Source: Marixanthomonas spongiae (GTDB lineage: Bacteria > Bacteroidota > Bacteroidia > Flavobacteriales > Flavobacteriaceae). Taken from it: 64,000 nt of DNA. This document shows, piece by piece, positions 18,824-30,424 of the stretch (positions are counted from its first letter, which is position 1; every line of letters starts with the position of its first letter). Made by a program: the position numbers and the translations under genes. The stretch spans positions 55,459 to 119,458 of the forward strand of contig NZ_QEHR01000009.1 in NCBI RefSeq assembly GCF_003095375.1. Reading direction: 5' to 3'. A model generated the notes under the pieces. That model made no database searches. It saw nothing but the letters and a program-made list of their open reading frames with translations, and had not been told where the DNA came from.

Positions 18824-19138
18824 ATGGCAAAGCTTAAAATAAAATCAGGCGATACCGTAGTAGTTACTACCGGAGTGCACAAAGGTGCCGAAGGAAAGGT
18901 GCTAAAAGTAATGCTTGACAAAAACAAAGCAATAGTAGAAGGAGTGAACACGGCAAAAAAACATGAGAAGCCCAGTGCGGCCAACCCTCAAGGTGGAATT
19001 ACTGAAAAAGAAGCTCCTATCCATATCTCAAACCTAGCGTTGATCGACCCTAAAAGCGGGAAACCAACGCGTGTAGGCTATAGAATGGAAGATGGAAAAA
19101 AAGTACGATTTGCTAAAAAATCGAATCAAGCAATATAG
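18824..19138 (+). CDS. rplX: 50S ribosomal protein L24
   Basis: An assembly-initiator protein of the 50S subunit with a KOW domain. The 104-residue protein shows [22 protein letters not shown] near the N-terminus in two conserved blocks. rplE begins 2 nt after its stop codon. Confidence 0.98.
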   Translation: MAKLKIKSGDTVVVTTGVHKGAEGKVLKVMLDKNKAIVEGVNTAKKHEKPSAANPQGGITEKEAPIHISNLALIDPKSGKPTRVGYRMEDGKKVRFAKKSNQAI

Positions 19139-19140
19139 TT

Positions 19141-19692
19141 ATGGCATATACACCAAGACTTAAAGAAGAATACAAGGGCAAAGTAATTGGCGCCCTAACT
19201 GAAGAATTTGGCTACACAAATGTAATGCAAGTTCCAAAACTCAAGTACATTGTTGTGTCCAGAGGTATTGGAGCTGCCGTAGCCGATAAAAAACTGATCG
19301 AGTATTCCGTAGAAGAATTATCGAAAATCACTGGGCAAAAAGCCGTGGCGACCATTTCAAAGAAAGACGTTGCCAGCTTTAAACTTAGAAAAGGAATGCC
19401 CGTTGGAGCAAAAGTGACCCTTCGTGGCGAACGCATGTACGAGTTTCTAGACAGGCTCATTACAAGTGCACTTCCCAACGTACGTGATTTTAACGGAATC
19501 AACGCAACTGGTTTTGACGGAAGAGGGAACTATTCCTTAGGAATAACCGAACAGATTATCTTCCCAGAAATCAATATCGATAAAATCAAGAAGATCGAAG
19601 GAATGAACATCACCTTTGTAACTTCCGCTGAAACCGATAAAGAAGCGAAATCATTGTTAACAGAATTGGGATTACCCTTTAAAAAGAACTAA
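19141..19692 (+). CDS. rplE: 50S ribosomal protein L5
   Basis: L5 binds 5S rRNA with L18 and contacts P-site tRNA. The 183-residue product has the conserved central block [19 protein letters not shown] and the C-terminal [14 protein letters not shown] segment. It is three nucleotides upstream of rpsN. Confidence 0.99.
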   Translation: MAYTPRLKEEYKGKVIGALTEEFGYTNVMQVPKLKYIVVSRGIGAAVADKKLIEYSVEELSKITGQKAVATISKKDVASFKLRKGMPVGAKVTLRGERMYEFLDRLITSALPNVRDFNGINATGFDGRGNYSLGITEQIIFPEINIDKIKKIEGMNITFVTSAETDKEAKSLLTELGLPFKKN

Positions 19693-19695
19693 GAG

Positions 19696-19965
19696 ATGGC
19701 TAAAGAATCAATGAAAGCCCGTGAGGTAAAGAGACAAAAAATGGTAAAAAAGTATGCCGAAAAACGCAAGGCCCTTAAAGAAGCCGGCGACTGGGAAGCA
19801 TTGCAAAAATTGCCAAAAAACTCTTCGCCAGTACGTTTGCACAACCGTTGTAAATTAACCGGAAGGCCAAAAGGGTATATGAGACAATTTGGAATTTCAC
19901 GCGTTATGTTCCGTGAAATGGCAAACAAAGGCCTCATCCCTGGCGTTAGAAAAGCAAGTTGGTAA
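19696..19965 (+). CDS. rpsN: 30S ribosomal protein S14, zinc-independent form
   Basis: S14 is a late-assembling head protein. The 89-residue product is the long, zinc-free form. Only one cysteine lies in the region where zinc-ribbon S14 has a CxxC pair ([15 protein letters not shown]). The C-terminus [11 protein letters not shown] is canonical. Together with the cysteine-poor L36, it suggests a ribosome that spares zinc. Confidence 0.98.
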   Translation: MAKESMKAREVKRQKMVKKYAEKRKALKEAGDWEALQKLPKNSSPVRLHNRCKLTGRPKGYMRQFGISRVMFREMANKGLIPGVRKASW

Positions 19966-20025
19966 CAAATACAAACAGTTGGTAGGTTTGGCACCGCCAA
20001 AAACCACTAACGTAAACAATTAAAA

Positions 20026-20427
20026 ATGAACATAGATCCAATATCAGATTATCTAACGAGAGTTAGAAACGCCGTAAAGGCAGGACACCGCGTTGTAGAG
20101 ATACCCGCATCGAACCTTAAAAAGGAGATAACCAAAATCCTTTTTGACCAAGGGTATATCTTAAGCTATAAATTTGAAGACGATAACGGACCGCAAGGTA
20201 CTATCAAGATCGCTTTAAAGTATGACAAGCTTACAAAAGATCCGGTAATTAAAAAGATTCAAAGAATTAGTAAACCAGGTTTACGTAAATATGCAAGTTC
20301 TTCAAACATACCACGTATCTTAAATGGACTGGGCATTGCCATTGTATCTACTTCTCACGGAGTGATGACAGGCAAGCAAGCTCAAGAAAAGAACGTAGGT
20401 GGCGAAGTATTGTGTTACGTTTACTAA
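20026..20427 (+). CDS. rpsH: 30S ribosomal protein S8
   Basis: S8 is a primary binder of the 16S central domain; in E. coli it also represses the spc operon. The 133-residue product starts [17 protein letters not shown] and ends with the family signature GGEVLCYVY. The preceding 60-nt gap is slightly wider than others in the cluster, with no clear extra signal in it. Confidence 0.98.
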   Translation: MNIDPISDYLTRVRNAVKAGHRVVEIPASNLKKEITKILFDQGYILSYKFEDDNGPQGTIKIALKYDKLTKDPVIKKIQRISKPGLRKYASSSNIPRILNGLGIAIVSTSHGVMTGKQAQEKNVGGEVLCYVY

Positions 20428-20443
20428 AAAAAGACTAAGAAAA

Positions 20444-20986
20444 ATGTCAAGAATAGGTAAAAGCCCGGTAGCCATCCCAGATGGTGTAACAGTAGAAATA
20501 AAAGACAACGTAGTTACCGTTAAAGGTAAATTAGGTGAGTTATCTCAAGAATTTTCTGAAATAACCGTTAAAAACGAAGACGGTACTATTGTTCTGGAAC
20601 GTCCTACTGAAGGAAAAGACCACAAATCAAAGCACGGTTTGTATCGCGCCCTGATCAATAACATGATCGAAGGGGTAACAAACGGTTGGACAAAAGAATT
20701 AGAACTTGTTGGGGTAGGATACCGTGCCAGCAACCAAGGGCAAAAATTGGATTTGGCCGTTGGTTTTTCGCACAACATCGTTATGGATATCGCTCCAGAA
20801 GTGAAAGTGGAAACCATTAGCGAAAAAGGTAAAAACCCAAAAGTAAAATTAACATCACACGACAAACAGTTGGTTGGTCAGGTAGCAGCGAAAATACGCG
20901 GTTTCCGTAAACCAGAGCCTTACAAAGGAAAAGGTATTAAGTTTGTAGGTGAACAATTAAGAAGAAAAGCAGGTAAATCTGCATAA
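20444..20986 (+). CDS. rplF: 50S ribosomal protein L6
   Basis: L6 lies near the sarcin-ricin loop and factor-binding site. I use the ATG at 20444 ([15 protein letters not shown]), which gives 180 residues and matches the family N-terminus. The in-frame ATG at 20399 would overlap rpsH and add 15 foreign residues. The C-terminal motif PEPYKGKGI is intact. Confidence 0.98.
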   Translation: MSRIGKSPVAIPDGVTVEIKDNVVTVKGKLGELSQEFSEITVKNEDGTIVLERPTEGKDHKSKHGLYRALINNMIEGVTNGWTKELELVGVGYRASNQGQKLDLAVGFSHNIVMDIAPEVKVETISEKGKNPKVKLTSHDKQLVGQVAAKIRGFRKPEPYKGKGIKFVGEQLRRKAGKSA

Positions 20987-20997
20987 GATATAACGTT

Positions 20998-21354
20998 ATG
21001 GCATTATCAAAAACCGATAGAAGGGAACGAATCCGTTTCAGAATCAGAAAGACTGTTTCCGGAACCGCAGAACGACCACGTTTGGCAGTTTTCCGAAGCA
21101 ACAAAGAGATCTATGCGCAACTTATTGACGATGTAAATGGAGTTACCATTACCGCTGCATCTTCAAGGGACAAAGACATCGATGCTTCAAAAGTAAACAA
21201 AAGTGAAGCTGCAAAATTAGTAGGAAAGGCAATCGCCGAAAAAGCTCAAAAGGCAGGTGTAGAAACCGTAGCATTTGATCGTGGCGGATACCTGTACCAC
21301 GGAAGAGTAAAATCATTAGCTGAAGGCGCTCGCGAAGGCGGTCTTAAATTTTAA
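20998..21354 (+). CDS. rplR: 50S ribosomal protein L18
   Basis: L18 binds 5S rRNA together with L5. The 118-residue protein has [20 protein letters not shown] and the C-terminal [20 protein letters not shown] block expected of the family. rpsE begins 5 nt later. Confidence 0.99.
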   Translation: MALSKTDRRERIRFRIRKTVSGTAERPRLAVFRSNKEIYAQLIDDVNGVTITAASSRDKDIDASKVNKSEAAKLVGKAIAEKAQKAGVETVAFDRGGYLYHGRVKSLAEGAREGGLKF

Positions 21355-21359
21355 GAAAT

Positions 21360-21884
21360 ATGTATCAAGATTATAAAAACGTAGAAACAGTAAAACCCGG
21401 AGGTCTTGACCTTAAAGACCGTTTAGTAGGTGTACAACGTGTAACTAAAGTAACTAAAGGTGGTAGGGCATTTGGATTTTCTGCTATTGTAGTAGTGGGC
21501 GACGAAAATGGCGTAGTAGGCCAAGGCCTTGGTAAATCTAAGGATGTTGCCAGTGCCATAGCCAAAGGTATTGAAGATGCCAAGAAGAACCTGGTACGTA
21601 TTCCCTTAAATAAAGCAACACTTCCGCACGAGCAGAAAGGCAAGTATGCTGGGGCCCGTGTAAACTTAATTCCAGCGGCGCCTGGTACCGGTCTTATCGC
21701 CGGTGGTGCGGTACGTGCCGTACTGGAAGCAGTTGGAGTGCATGACGTACTGTCAAAATCACAAGGATCCTCAAACCCACATAACGTGGTAAAAGCAACT
21801 TTCGATGCGCTGTTGCAATTGCGAAGCGCTGAAACCGTGGCTAAACAGCGTGGTATTACTTTGGAAAAATTATATAAAGGATAA
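21360..21884 (+). CDS. rpsE: 30S ribosomal protein S5
   Basis: S5 affects decoding accuracy and is the target of spectinomycin-resistance mutations. The 174 residues carry the loop [15 protein letters not shown] with the usual Lys and Gly residues, and [19 protein letters not shown]. No resistance-type deletion is seen. Confidence 0.99.
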   Translation: MYQDYKNVETVKPGGLDLKDRLVGVQRVTKVTKGGRAFGFSAIVVVGDENGVVGQGLGKSKDVASAIAKGIEDAKKNLVRIPLNKATLPHEQKGKYAGARVNLIPAAPGTGLIAGGAVRAVLEAVGVHDVLSKSQGSSNPHNVVKATFDALLQLRSAETVAKQRGITLEKLYKG

Positions 21885-21896
21885 ATACTGAAGAAC

Positions 21897-22076
21897 ATGG
21901 CAAAAATAAAAGTAACAAAGGTGCGCAGCGAGATCAACCGCACGCAAAGCCAAAAGAGAACGCTTGAAGCTTTGGGCCTACGTAAAATGGGACAAACTGT
22001 TGAGCATGAAGACACGCCAAACATTCTTGGTATGGTAAATAAAGTGAAACATTTGGTTTCGGTAGAAACTGTTTAA
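21897..22076 (+). CDS. rpmD: 50S ribosomal protein L30
   Basis: A small gene of 59 codons between rpsE and rplO. It translates as MAKIKVTKVRSEINRTQSQ followed by KRTLEALGLRKMG and a NILGMVNKVKHLV C-terminus, the standard L30 pattern. It starts 12 nt after rpsE and ends 10 nt before rplO. L30 binds 23S domain II and is a non-essential, bacterial-type protein in many phyla. Confidence 0.97.
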   Translation: MAKIKVTKVRSEINRTQSQKRTLEALGLRKMGQTVEHEDTPNILGMVNKVKHLVSVETV

Positions 22077-22086
22077 CATAAACAAA

Positions 22087-22539
22087 ATGGATTTAAGTAA
22101 CTTAAAACCTGCAAAAGGTTCAACTCATAAAGATGGGAAACGCGTTGGTCGCGGACAGGCTTCCGGAAAAGGCGGTACTGCAACACGTGGCCACAAAGGA
22201 GCAAAGTCCCGTTCTGGATATTCCAAGAAAATTGGTTTTGAAGGAGGACAGATGCCCATTCAGCGCCGTGTGCCCAAATTTGGGTTTACAAACATCAACC
22301 GCAAAGAATATCAAGGTATAAACGTTGATACACTTCAGCAATTGGTTGACGATAAGAAAATAAAAGATACTGTGGACTTTGAAACCTTGGTTGGTTTGGG
22401 TCTTGCTGGCAAAAACGACATGGTAAAGATTTTAGGGAGAGGCGAGTTAAAAGCAACGTTAAAAGTATCTGCTCATAAGTTTACTGCCTCGGCAAAAGAA
22501 GCTATTGAAGCTGCTGGTGGTGAAGTAGTAACCCTATAA
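22087..22539 (+). CDS. rplO: 50S ribosomal protein L15
   Basis: L15 is a late-assembly 50S protein. The 150-residue product has the Gly/Lys/Arg-rich N-terminal tail GRGQASGKGGTATRGHKG and the globular C-terminal domain with KVSAHKFTASAKEAIEAAGG. secY follows after 13 nt, as is usual in the spc operon. Confidence 0.99.
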   Translation: MDLSNLKPAKGSTHKDGKRVGRGQASGKGGTATRGHKGAKSRSGYSKKIGFEGGQMPIQRRVPKFGFTNINRKEYQGINVDTLQQLVDDKKIKDTVDFETLVGLGLAGKNDMVKILGRGELKATLKVSAHKFTASAKEAIEAAGGEVVTL

Positions 22540-22552
22540 TTATACGATAAGG

Positions 22553-23902
22553 ATGAAATTTATTGATACCCTAAAAAATATTTGGAAAATAGAAGAGCTT
22601 CGCAACCGCATTATGGTTACTTTAGGTCTTCTTTTAGTGTACCGTTTTGGGGCACAAGTAGTACTGCCGGGAATAGACGCATCGCAATTGGCTGGCTTTG
22701 CCGGTAAATTCGATTCGGGACTTGGTGGTTTGTTAAACGCATTTACAGGAGGGGCTTTTGCCAATGCTTCTGTTTTTGCACTGGGTATTATGCCGTATAT
22801 CTCTGCGTCCATTGTGGTACAATTAATGCAGATTGCAGTTCCTTATCTCCAGAAATTACAGAAAGAAGGCGAGAGCGGAAGGAAAAAGATTACCCAGATT
22901 ACCCGGTGGTTAACCATAGGTATTTGTTTGGTACAAGCACCAAGTTACTTGGCTGGCCTTCCAGCCTTAGGCGTGCCTACTGAAGCATTTATATTGGGAC
23001 AAACCCCAATGTTCTATATTTCTTCGGTAATCATTTTAGTAACTGGTACCATTTTTGCAATGTGGTTGGGTGAAAAAATCACCGATAAAGGCGTTGGTAA
23101 CGGTATTTCCATCTTGATTATGGTGGGTATCATTGCCACATTGCCACAATCTTTTGCACAGGAATTCGCTTCTCGTGTACTAGAATCCAACGGTGGTTTG
23201 ATTATGATCTTAATCGAATTGGTTATCTGGTTTGTCATTATTCTTGCTTCGGTAATGTTAGTAATGGCTGTACGCAAAATACCGGTACAGTATGCAAGAA
23301 GGACTGCCAGTGGTGGATATGAAAAAAATATTTTTGGTGCCCGGCAATTTATTCCGTTAAAGTTGAATGCTTCTGGGGTAATGCCTATTATCTTTGCACA
23401 GGCAATTATGTTTGTGCCATCGGCTATCGCAAGCATCTCTATGTTTTCAGAAAGTAATGTGGCTCAATCCATACAGGCTGCTTTTAGTGATATATTTGGG
23501 TTATGGTACAACCTTGTGTTTGCAGCGTTGATCATTATCTTTACATATTTCTATACAGCCATTACGGTGCCAACAAACAAAATGGCAGACGATCTTAAAC
23601 GAAGCGGAGGCTTTATTCCTGGTATCAAGCCGGGAAGTGAAACAGGTGAGTACTTAGATAGAATCATGTCGCAAATAACCCTGCCCGGTTCTATTTTCTT
23701 GGCATTGATTGCTGTATTCCCAGCATTTGTTGTTAAGTTAATGGGTATCCAGCAAGGATGGGCATTGTTTTACGGTGGCACATCACTATTGATTATGGTA
23801 GGTGTGGCCATTGATACGATGCAACAAATTAATTCCTATTTATTGAACCGCCATTACGACGGTTTAATGAAAACCGGAAAGAACAGAAAAGCAGTGGCAT
23901 AA
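22553..23902 (+). CDS. secY: Preprotein translocase subunit SecY
   Basis: The channel-forming subunit of the Sec translocon in the cytoplasmic membrane. The 449-residue protein shows ten transmembrane segments. Recognisable parts are the plug region after TM1 (GIDASQLAGF), the cytosolic loop with RRTASGGYEK and the C-terminal RHYDGLMKTGK tail. Length and order agree with SecY. A 95-nt AT-rich spacer follows before infA. Confidence 0.99.
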   Translation: MKFIDTLKNIWKIEELRNRIMVTLGLLLVYRFGAQVVLPGIDASQLAGFAGKFDSGLGGLLNAFTGGAFANASVFALGIMPYISASIVVQLMQIAVPYLQKLQKEGESGRKKITQITRWLTIGICLVQAPSYLAGLPALGVPTEAFILGQTPMFYISSVIILVTGTIFAMWLGEKITDKGVGNGISILIMVGIIATLPQSFAQEFASRVLESNGGLIMILIELVIWFVIILASVMLVMAVRKIPVQYARRTASGGYEKNIFGARQFIPLKLNASGVMPIIFAQAIMFVPSAIASISMFSESNVAQSIQAAFSDIFGLWYNLVFAALIIIFTYFYTAITVPTNKMADDLKRSGGFIPGIKPGSETGEYLDRIMSQITLPGSIFLALIAVFPAFVVKLMGIQQGWALFYGGTSLLIMVGVAIDTMQQINSYLLNRHYDGLMKTGKNRKAVA

Positions 23903-23997
23903 ACAAAACACTAGTGGATAGGAGATAGAGGTTAGAACATTATTTTGTAAGAATAGTAAATACTACCGACTACCAACTAAATACTAAAAACTAAAAA

Positions 23998-24213
23998 ATG
24001 GCAAAACAACCCCCAATAGAACAAGACGGAACAATTGTAGAAGCATTGTCCAACGCAATGTTTAGAGTGGAATTGGAAAACGGTCATATTGTAACTGCGC
24101 ATATTTCGGGCAAAATGCGCATGCACTATATTAAGTTATTGCCCGGCGACAAAGTGAAATTAGAAATGAGCCCGTACGATTTAACAAAGGCTCGTATAAC
24201 CTATAGGTACTAA
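23998..24213 (+). CDS. infA: Translation initiation factor IF-1
   Basis: IF-1 blocks the A site of the 30S subunit during initiation. The 71-residue OB-fold protein begins [19 protein letters not shown] and ends [14 protein letters not shown], as expected of the family. It is immediately upstream of rpmJ, the typical order. Confidence 0.98.
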   Translation: MAKQPPIEQDGTIVEALSNAMFRVELENGHIVTAHISGKMRMHYIKLLPGDKVKLEMSPYDLTKARITYRY

Positions 24214-24256
24214 GTGCGGTTTTATTACCGTGGTTAGACCCTAAAAAACCGAACAG

Positions 24257-24373
24257 ATGAAAGTAAGAGCATCCGTTAAAAAAAGAAGTGCCGACTGCAA
24301 GATAGTACGCAGAAAAGGCAGATTATATGTTATTAACAAAAAGAACCCAAGGTTCAAACAAAGACAAGGATAA
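24257..24373 (+). CDS. rpmJ: 50S ribosomal protein L36, zinc-independent variant
   Basis: A short gene of 38 codons between infA and rpsM, translating as [19 protein letters not shown] and then [19 protein letters not shown]. The zinc-ribbon L36 has three Cys and one His. Here only Cys14 remains; the positions usually holding Cys11, Cys27 and the His are Ser/Arg, Asn and Phe. It is therefore the cysteine-poor form that cannot bind zinc. It ends 3 nt before rpsM. Confidence 0.96.
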   Translation: MKVRASVKKRSADCKIVRRKGRLYVINKKNPRFKQRQG

Positions 24374-24376
24374 GTT

Positions 24377-24751
24377 ATGGCAAGAATCGCAGGTGTAGAT
24401 ATCCCAAAACATAAAAGGGGTGTAATCGCGTTAACGTATATCTTTGGTGTTGGTAAAAGCCGCGCCCAAGAAATACTGGAGAAAGCCGGAGTTAGCGAAG
24501 ACAAAAAAGTGAACGAATGGAACGATGATGAAATCGGGAAAATTCGTGAAGCTGTTGGATCTTTCACAATCGAAGGTGAATTACGTAGTGAAGTTCAATT
24601 AAGCATCAAACGCTTAATGGATATTGGTTGTTACAGAGGCATCCGTCATAGATCGGGGCTTCCGTTACGTGGACAACGTACCAAAAACAACTCAAGAACC
24701 AGAAAAGGAAAACGTAAAACAGTTGCTAACAAGAAAAAAGCAACTAAATAA
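24377..24751 (+). CDS. rpsM: 30S ribosomal protein S13
   Basis: S13 forms bridges B1a/b to the 50S subunit and contacts P-site tRNA with its basic tail. The 124-residue product begins [15 protein letters not shown] and carries [20 protein letters not shown]. It is the first gene of the alpha-operon segment. Confidence 0.99.
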   Translation: MARIAGVDIPKHKRGVIALTYIFGVGKSRAQEILEKAGVSEDKKVNEWNDDEIGKIREAVGSFTIEGELRSEVQLSIKRLMDIGCYRGIRHRSGLPLRGQRTKNNSRTRKGKRKTVANKKKATK

Positions 24752-24762
24752 TACCTAGAGAT

Positions 24763-25167
24763 ATGGCAAAGTCTAACGCAAAAAGTGGAAAGAAGGTTGT
24801 TAAAAAACGTAAAGTAAACGTAGAGTCTGTTGGTGAAGCACACATAACAGCGTCTTTTAACAACATCATTATTTCATTAACAAACAAGAACGGAGATGTG
24901 ATCTCTTGGTCTTCTGCCGGTAAAATGGGCTTTAGAGGATCTAAGAAAAACACACCTTACGCCGCTCAATTGGCTTCAGAAGATGCTTCAAAAGTAGCAC
25001 ACGAAGCCGGTTTGCGCAAAGTAAAGGTTTACGTTAAAGGACCCGGAAACGGAAGGGAATCTGCAATACGATCGCTTCACAATTCAGGAATTGAAGTTAC
25101 TGAAATTATCGACGTAACCCCAATGCCGCACAACGGGTGCCGCCCTCCAAAAAGAAGAAGAGTATAA
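24763..25167 (+). CDS. rpsK: 30S ribosomal protein S11
   Basis: S11 lies on the 30S platform near the E-site codon. The 134-residue protein has a basic N-terminal extension ([12 protein letters not shown]) and the core [19 protein letters not shown] plus the C-terminal [17 protein letters not shown] ending (here [13 protein letters not shown]). A 155-nt gap to rpsD follows without visible promoter. Confidence 0.99.
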   Translation: MAKSNAKSGKKVVKKRKVNVESVGEAHITASFNNIIISLTNKNGDVISWSSAGKMGFRGSKKNTPYAAQLASEDASKVAHEAGLRKVKVYVKGPGNGRESAIRSLHNSGIEVTEIIDVTPMPHNGCRPPKRRRV

Positions 25168-25322
25168 AACGAAGTGCGAATGTCGAATGACGAATTTTTA
25201 AACCGTACTTCGATAATCGAACCTCGAAAATTAATATTGAATATCAATCTGAAGGAAAACGAAAACTAAAGGATTAAACGTAAGACCTTAATTTAGTTTT
25301 TACCTTCAACAAACACTTAGAA

Positions 25323-25928
25323 ATGGCAAGATATACTGGTCCAAAAACTAAAATAGCCCGTAAATTTGGTGAGGCTATCTTCGGGGACGACAAGTCTTTC
25401 GAAAAAAGAAATTACCCACCGGGACAGCACGGTAACAACCGTCGTCGTGGTAAAAAATCTGAATATGCAATCCAATTGGCCGAAAAGCAAAAAGCGAAAT
25501 ATACCTATGGTATTTTAGAGCGCCAATTCAGGAACATGTTCAAAAAAGCAACCGCTGCACCTGGCATTACCGGTGAAGTGTTGTTGCAATTGTGCGAACG
25601 GCGTTTAGACAACGTTGTATACCGTATGGGGATCGCCCCTACCCGTAGTGCTGCGAGACAATTGGTGTCTCACCGTCACATTACTGTTAACGGCGAAAAA
25701 GTGAACATTCCTTCATACCAAGTGCAAGCAGGCGATGTAGTTGCCGTAAGGGAAAAATCGAAAACCTTGGATGTTGTTCAAGACTCTTTGGCAAACGCCA
25801 ACCACGTTTATGAATGGATTACCTGGAATAACGAAACCAAGGAAGGGACATTTGTGTCCGTTCCGCAACGTATCCAGATTCCAGAGAACATCAACGAGCA
25901 GTTCATCGTCGAATTATATTCTAAATAA
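25323..25928 (+). CDS. rpsD: 30S ribosomal protein S4
   Basis: S4 initiates 30S assembly and, in several bacteria, autoregulates its operon. The 201-residue product is the zinc-free form with [20 protein letters not shown] near the N-terminus and an S4 RNA-binding domain ([11 protein letters not shown]...[14 protein letters not shown], here [14 protein letters not shown]). It lies in the alpha operon between rpsK and rpoA. Confidence 0.99.
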   Translation: MARYTGPKTKIARKFGEAIFGDDKSFEKRNYPPGQHGNNRRRGKKSEYAIQLAEKQKAKYTYGILERQFRNMFKKATAAPGITGEVLLQLCERRLDNVVYRMGIAPTRSAARQLVSHRHITVNGEKVNIPSYQVQAGDVVAVREKSKTLDVVQDSLANANHVYEWITWNNETKEGTFVSVPQRIQIPENINEQFIVELYSK

Positions 25929-25948
25929 TAAAACACACCAGTTACACT

Positions 25949-26941
25949 ATGGCAGTATTTAGTTTTCAGAAGCCGGATAAAGTTATCATGATCGATTCAA
26001 CCGATTTTGAAGGGAAATTTGAATTTCGTCCTTTGGAACCGGGCTATGGATTGACCATTGGTAACGCATTAAGGCGCGTATTACTTTCTTCATTGGAAGG
26101 ATTTGCAATTACTTCGGTACGAATTGAAGGGGTTGACCACGAATTTTCAACCATAGCAGGAGTAGTAGAAGATGTAACAGAAATTATCTTGAATTTAAAA
26201 CAAGTGCGTTTTAAAAGACAGATTGATGAAATAGATAACGAAACCGTAACCGTTTCGGTAAATGGAGCAGAGCAATTGACCGCTGGTGATTTCCAAAAAT
26301 TCATTTCAGGGTTCCAAGTTTTGAACCCAGACATGGTTATCTGCAATATGGACAAAAAAGTGAACCTCAATTTTGAGATCACTATTGAAAAAGGAAGAGG
26401 GTACGTTCCTGCTGAAGAGAACAAAAAAGCAAATGCCCCTCTTGGTACCATTTTCACAGACTCCATCTACACACCCATTAAAAATGTGAAGTACAGTATT
26501 GAAAACTTCCGTGTAGAGCAGAAAACAGATTATGAAAAATTGGTTTTCGAAATCCAGACCGATGGTTCCATCCATCCTAAGGACGCCTTGACCGAAGCTG
26601 CTAAAACATTGATTCACCACTTTATGTTGTTCAGCGATGAGCGCATCACCCTTGAGGCCGATGAAATTGCCCAGACTGAAACCTATGACGAAGAATCATT
26701 GCACATGCGCCAGTTGCTTAAAACAAAATTAGTCGATATGGACCTTTCAGTTCGTGCACTAAACTGTTTAAAAGCTGCAGAAGTGGATACCTTGGGCGAT
26801 TTGGTTTCATACAACAAAAATGATTTAATGAAGTTCAGAAACTTCGGTAAAAAATCACTTACCGAACTGGAAGAATTAGTTAGCGTGAAAGGCTTGAACT
26901 TCGGTATGGACCTTTCAAAATATAAATTAGACAAAGACTAA
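25949..26941 (+). CDS. rpoA: DNA-directed RNA polymerase subunit alpha
   Basis: The alpha dimer nucleates RNA polymerase assembly, and its C-terminal domain contacts upstream DNA and activators. The 330-residue product has the N-terminal dimerisation domain ([20 protein letters not shown], about 27-46) and the C-terminal helix-hairpin-helix domain ([20 protein letters not shown]). Length is normal. rplQ follows after a 144-nt spacer. Confidence 0.99.
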   Translation: MAVFSFQKPDKVIMIDSTDFEGKFEFRPLEPGYGLTIGNALRRVLLSSLEGFAITSVRIEGVDHEFSTIAGVVEDVTEIILNLKQVRFKRQIDEIDNETVTVSVNGAEQLTAGDFQKFISGFQVLNPDMVICNMDKKVNLNFEITIEKGRGYVPAEENKKANAPLGTIFTDSIYTPIKNVKYSIENFRVEQKTDYEKLVFEIQTDGSIHPKDALTEAAKTLIHHFMLFSDERITLEADEIAQTETYDEESLHMRQLLKTKLVDMDLSVRALNCLKAAEVDTLGDLVSYNKNDLMKFRNFGKKSLTELEELVSVKGLNFGMDLSKYKLDKD

Positions 26942-27085
26942 TATAGACGTGAGAATATAGATGTGAGACATTAGATTGTCTTAGTCTCAAATCTTATACC
27001 TCAAGTCTCAAATAAATTAATAATACGTCATATTTTTGCTCCTCAAAGTGGGTCGTAGCAAGATGATGATTAACACAAAAACACA

Positions 27086-27565
27086 ATGAGACACGGAAAA
27101 AAATTCAACCATTTAGGTAGAAAGACAGCGCACAGAAAGTCAATGTTGGCCAATATGGCCTGTTCCTTGATTGAGCATAAAAGGATCAACACTACAGTTG
27201 CCAAAGCAAAAGCTTTAAAACAATTTGTAGAACCTGTGATCACAAAATCAAAAGAAGACACGACACACAACCGCCGTTTGGTGTTTAAAAAACTGCGCCA
27301 AAAACAAGCCGTGAGTGAGCTTTTTAGGGATGTGGCCGTAAAAGTAGGCGACCGTCCAGGAGGGTACACCCGCATAATTAAGTTGGGTAACCGTCTTGGT
27401 GATGCTGCCGATATGGCAATGATCGAATTGGTAGATTATAATGAGGTTTACAACCCTAATAAGACCAAGAAGAAAAAATCAACACGTCGAAGCCGCCGTG
27501 GTGGTGGAGGTTCTAAAGCAGCAGCTCCAGCAACAAACAACAAAACAAATAAGGAAGAAGAATAA
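27086..27565 (+). CDS. rplQ: 50S ribosomal protein L17
   Basis: L17 lies by the tunnel exit. The core (residues 1-125, [19 protein letters not shown] onward) is typical. The protein runs to 159 residues because of a low-complexity C-terminal tail of about 35 residues rich in Lys, Arg, Gly, Ala and Asn, longer than the roughly 120-residue proteobacterial form. Such tails are common in Bacteroidota. It is the last gene of the supercluster; a strong terminator follows. Confidence 0.98.
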   Translation: MRHGKKFNHLGRKTAHRKSMLANMACSLIEHKRINTTVAKAKALKQFVEPVITKSKEDTTHNRRLVFKKLRQKQAVSELFRDVAVKVGDRPGGYTRIIKLGNRLGDAADMAMIELVDYNEVYNPNKTKKKKSTRRSRRGGGGSKAAAPATNNKTNKEEE

Positions 27566-27588
27566 ATGAATTCTTATTTATAAATAAC

Positions 27589-27624
27589 AAAGGGATAAGC
27601 AGTAAATGTTTATCCCTTTTTTTA
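27589..27624 (+). terminator. Rho-independent terminator after rplQ
   Basis: AAAGGGATAA and TTATCCCTTT form a stem around a GCAGTAAATGT-type loop, followed by a run of T residues. It closes the ribosomal supercluster transcript 25 nt after the rplQ stop codon. Confidence 0.85.
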
Positions 27625-27627
27625 TAC

Positions 27628-27635
27628 TATTTTTG
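27628..27635 (+). promoter_or_regulatory. Probable carA promoter -7 element
   Basis: TATTTTTG matches TAnnTTTG and lies immediately after the rplQ terminator and 65 nt before the carA ATG. No convincing upstream TTG was fixed because the terminator sequence overlaps that position. Confidence 0.55.
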
Positions 27636-27700
27636 CACTAATTTATAGGAAAAGTAAACAGACTTTTTTCGTTTAAAACATAAAATCTGAAACCTTCGTT

Positions 27701-28813
27701 ATGAAATACCAAAAAAGAAAAAAAGCAATCATTCTATTAGCAGATGGCACTGTTTTTCACGGAAAAGCAGTCGGTGGAAAAGAAGGTTCAGCCTTTGGGG
27801 AAGTCTGTTTCAACACTGGGATGACCGGTTATCAAGAAATTTTTACAGATCCGTCCTACTATGGCCAGTTAATGGTTACCACCAATGCACACATTGGTAA
27901 TTACGGAACTACCGAAGCCGATATGGAGTCCAACGGCATCAAAATAGCTGGCTTGATTTGCCGAAACTTCAGTTACAACCATTCCCGCCCGGCAGCCGAT
28001 GATTCCTTGGAAGGTTTTTTAAACAAGAACAACCTATTGGCTATTAGCGATGTAGATACCCGAGCCTTGGTAAATTACATTCGCGAACACGGAGCAATGA
28101 ACGCAGTAATTTCTACAGAAGTAGATTCTATCGATAAACTAAAAAAACAATTGGCCGATATTCCAGATATGAAAGGATTGGAGTTGGCCTCGAAAGTTTC
28201 GGTAACTGAACCGTATTGCTTTGGGAAAGAAGACGCAACCTACAAAATCGCAGCCTTGGACAATGGGATTAAAACCAATATCCTTCGTAATTTGGCAACT
28301 AGGGGTTGTTATATAAAAGTATTTCCCTTCGACACGCCTTTGAACGAAATGGAAGCATTTAATCCAGACGGCTATTTTTTATCAAACGGTCCGGGCGATC
28401 CAGAACCCTTGGAGAACGCCATTAGCATTACAAAGAAAATTATTGAAAAAGGCGAACCTTTATTTGGCATTTGTGGTGGCCATCAAGTCATTGGACTGGC
28501 AAACGGGGTTTCCACCTATAAAATGCACCACGGGCACCGCGGTATCAACCATCCTGTTATCAACTTAGAGACAGGGAAAGGGGAAATCACCTCACAAAAC
28601 CACGGTTTTGCCATCAATAGGGAGGAAGCCGAGGCGCATCCAGATATCGAGATAACCCACGTTCACCTTAACGACCAGACGGCAGCTGGAATTAAAATGA
28701 AAAACAAACCCGTGTTTTCGGTACAATACCATCCAGAAGCAAGCCCAGGACCGCACGATGCTTCTTATTTGTTCGATCAATTTATAGAAGTTATAAAAAC
28801 TTCGATTTTGTAA
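27701..28813 (+). CDS. carA: Carbamoyl-phosphate synthase small subunit
   Basis: This subunit hydrolyses glutamine and channels ammonia to CarB for carbamoyl-phosphate synthesis in the arginine and pyrimidine pathways. The 370-residue protein has the CPSase_sm N-terminal domain and a class I glutamine amidotransferase domain: nucleophile Cys in FGICGGHQ, and the His/Glu pair in YHPEASPGPHD. Note GICGGH in place of the more frequent GICLGH. carB is not adjacent. A palindromic repeat separates it from eno. Confidence 0.97.
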   Translation: MKYQKRKKAIILLADGTVFHGKAVGGKEGSAFGEVCFNTGMTGYQEIFTDPSYYGQLMVTTNAHIGNYGTTEADMESNGIKIAGLICRNFSYNHSRPAADDSLEGFLNKNNLLAISDVDTRALVNYIREHGAMNAVISTEVDSIDKLKKQLADIPDMKGLELASKVSVTEPYCFGKEDATYKIAALDNGIKTNILRNLATRGCYIKVFPFDTPLNEMEAFNPDGYFLSNGPGDPEPLENAISITKKIIEKGEPLFGICGGHQVIGLANGVSTYKMHHGHRGINHPVINLETGKGEITSQNHGFAINREEAEAHPDIEITHVHLNDQTAAGIKMKNKPVFSVQYHPEASPGPHDASYLFDQFIEVIKTSIL

Positions 28814-28820
28814 TAAGAAG

Positions 28821-30235
<1,415 letters not shown>

Positions 30236-30257
30236 ACCAACTCACAATACGGTACAC

Positions 30258-30300
30258 AAACCCGCCTTCAAATTTTCTGAAAGCGGGTTTTATTGATTTT
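30258..30300 (+). terminator. Terminator after eno
   Basis: AAACCCGC and GCGGGTTT form a stem around a TTCA...TGAA-containing loop, followed by TTATTGATTTT. It lies 23 nt past the eno stop and separates eno from gltA. Confidence 0.8.
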
Positions 30301-30378
30301 AAATACCTTCAATTCGTTGAACTTTAAGTATATTTTAACCTAACAAGCGTTCGTATATGTTAAAAAAACGGTCAATAT

Positions 30379-30386
30379 TTTGTACC
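30379..30386 (+). promoter_or_regulatory. Probable gltA promoter -7 element
   Basis: TACCTTTA, one base from TAnnTTTG, is preceded by TTTTG and lies about 40 nt before the ATG at 30425. The position shows that the longer reading frame starting at 30380 cannot be the real protein start. Confidence 0.5.
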
Positions 30387-30424
30387 TTTACATCTCTAAA
30401 ATAACCAAAAAACATTCAAATTAT

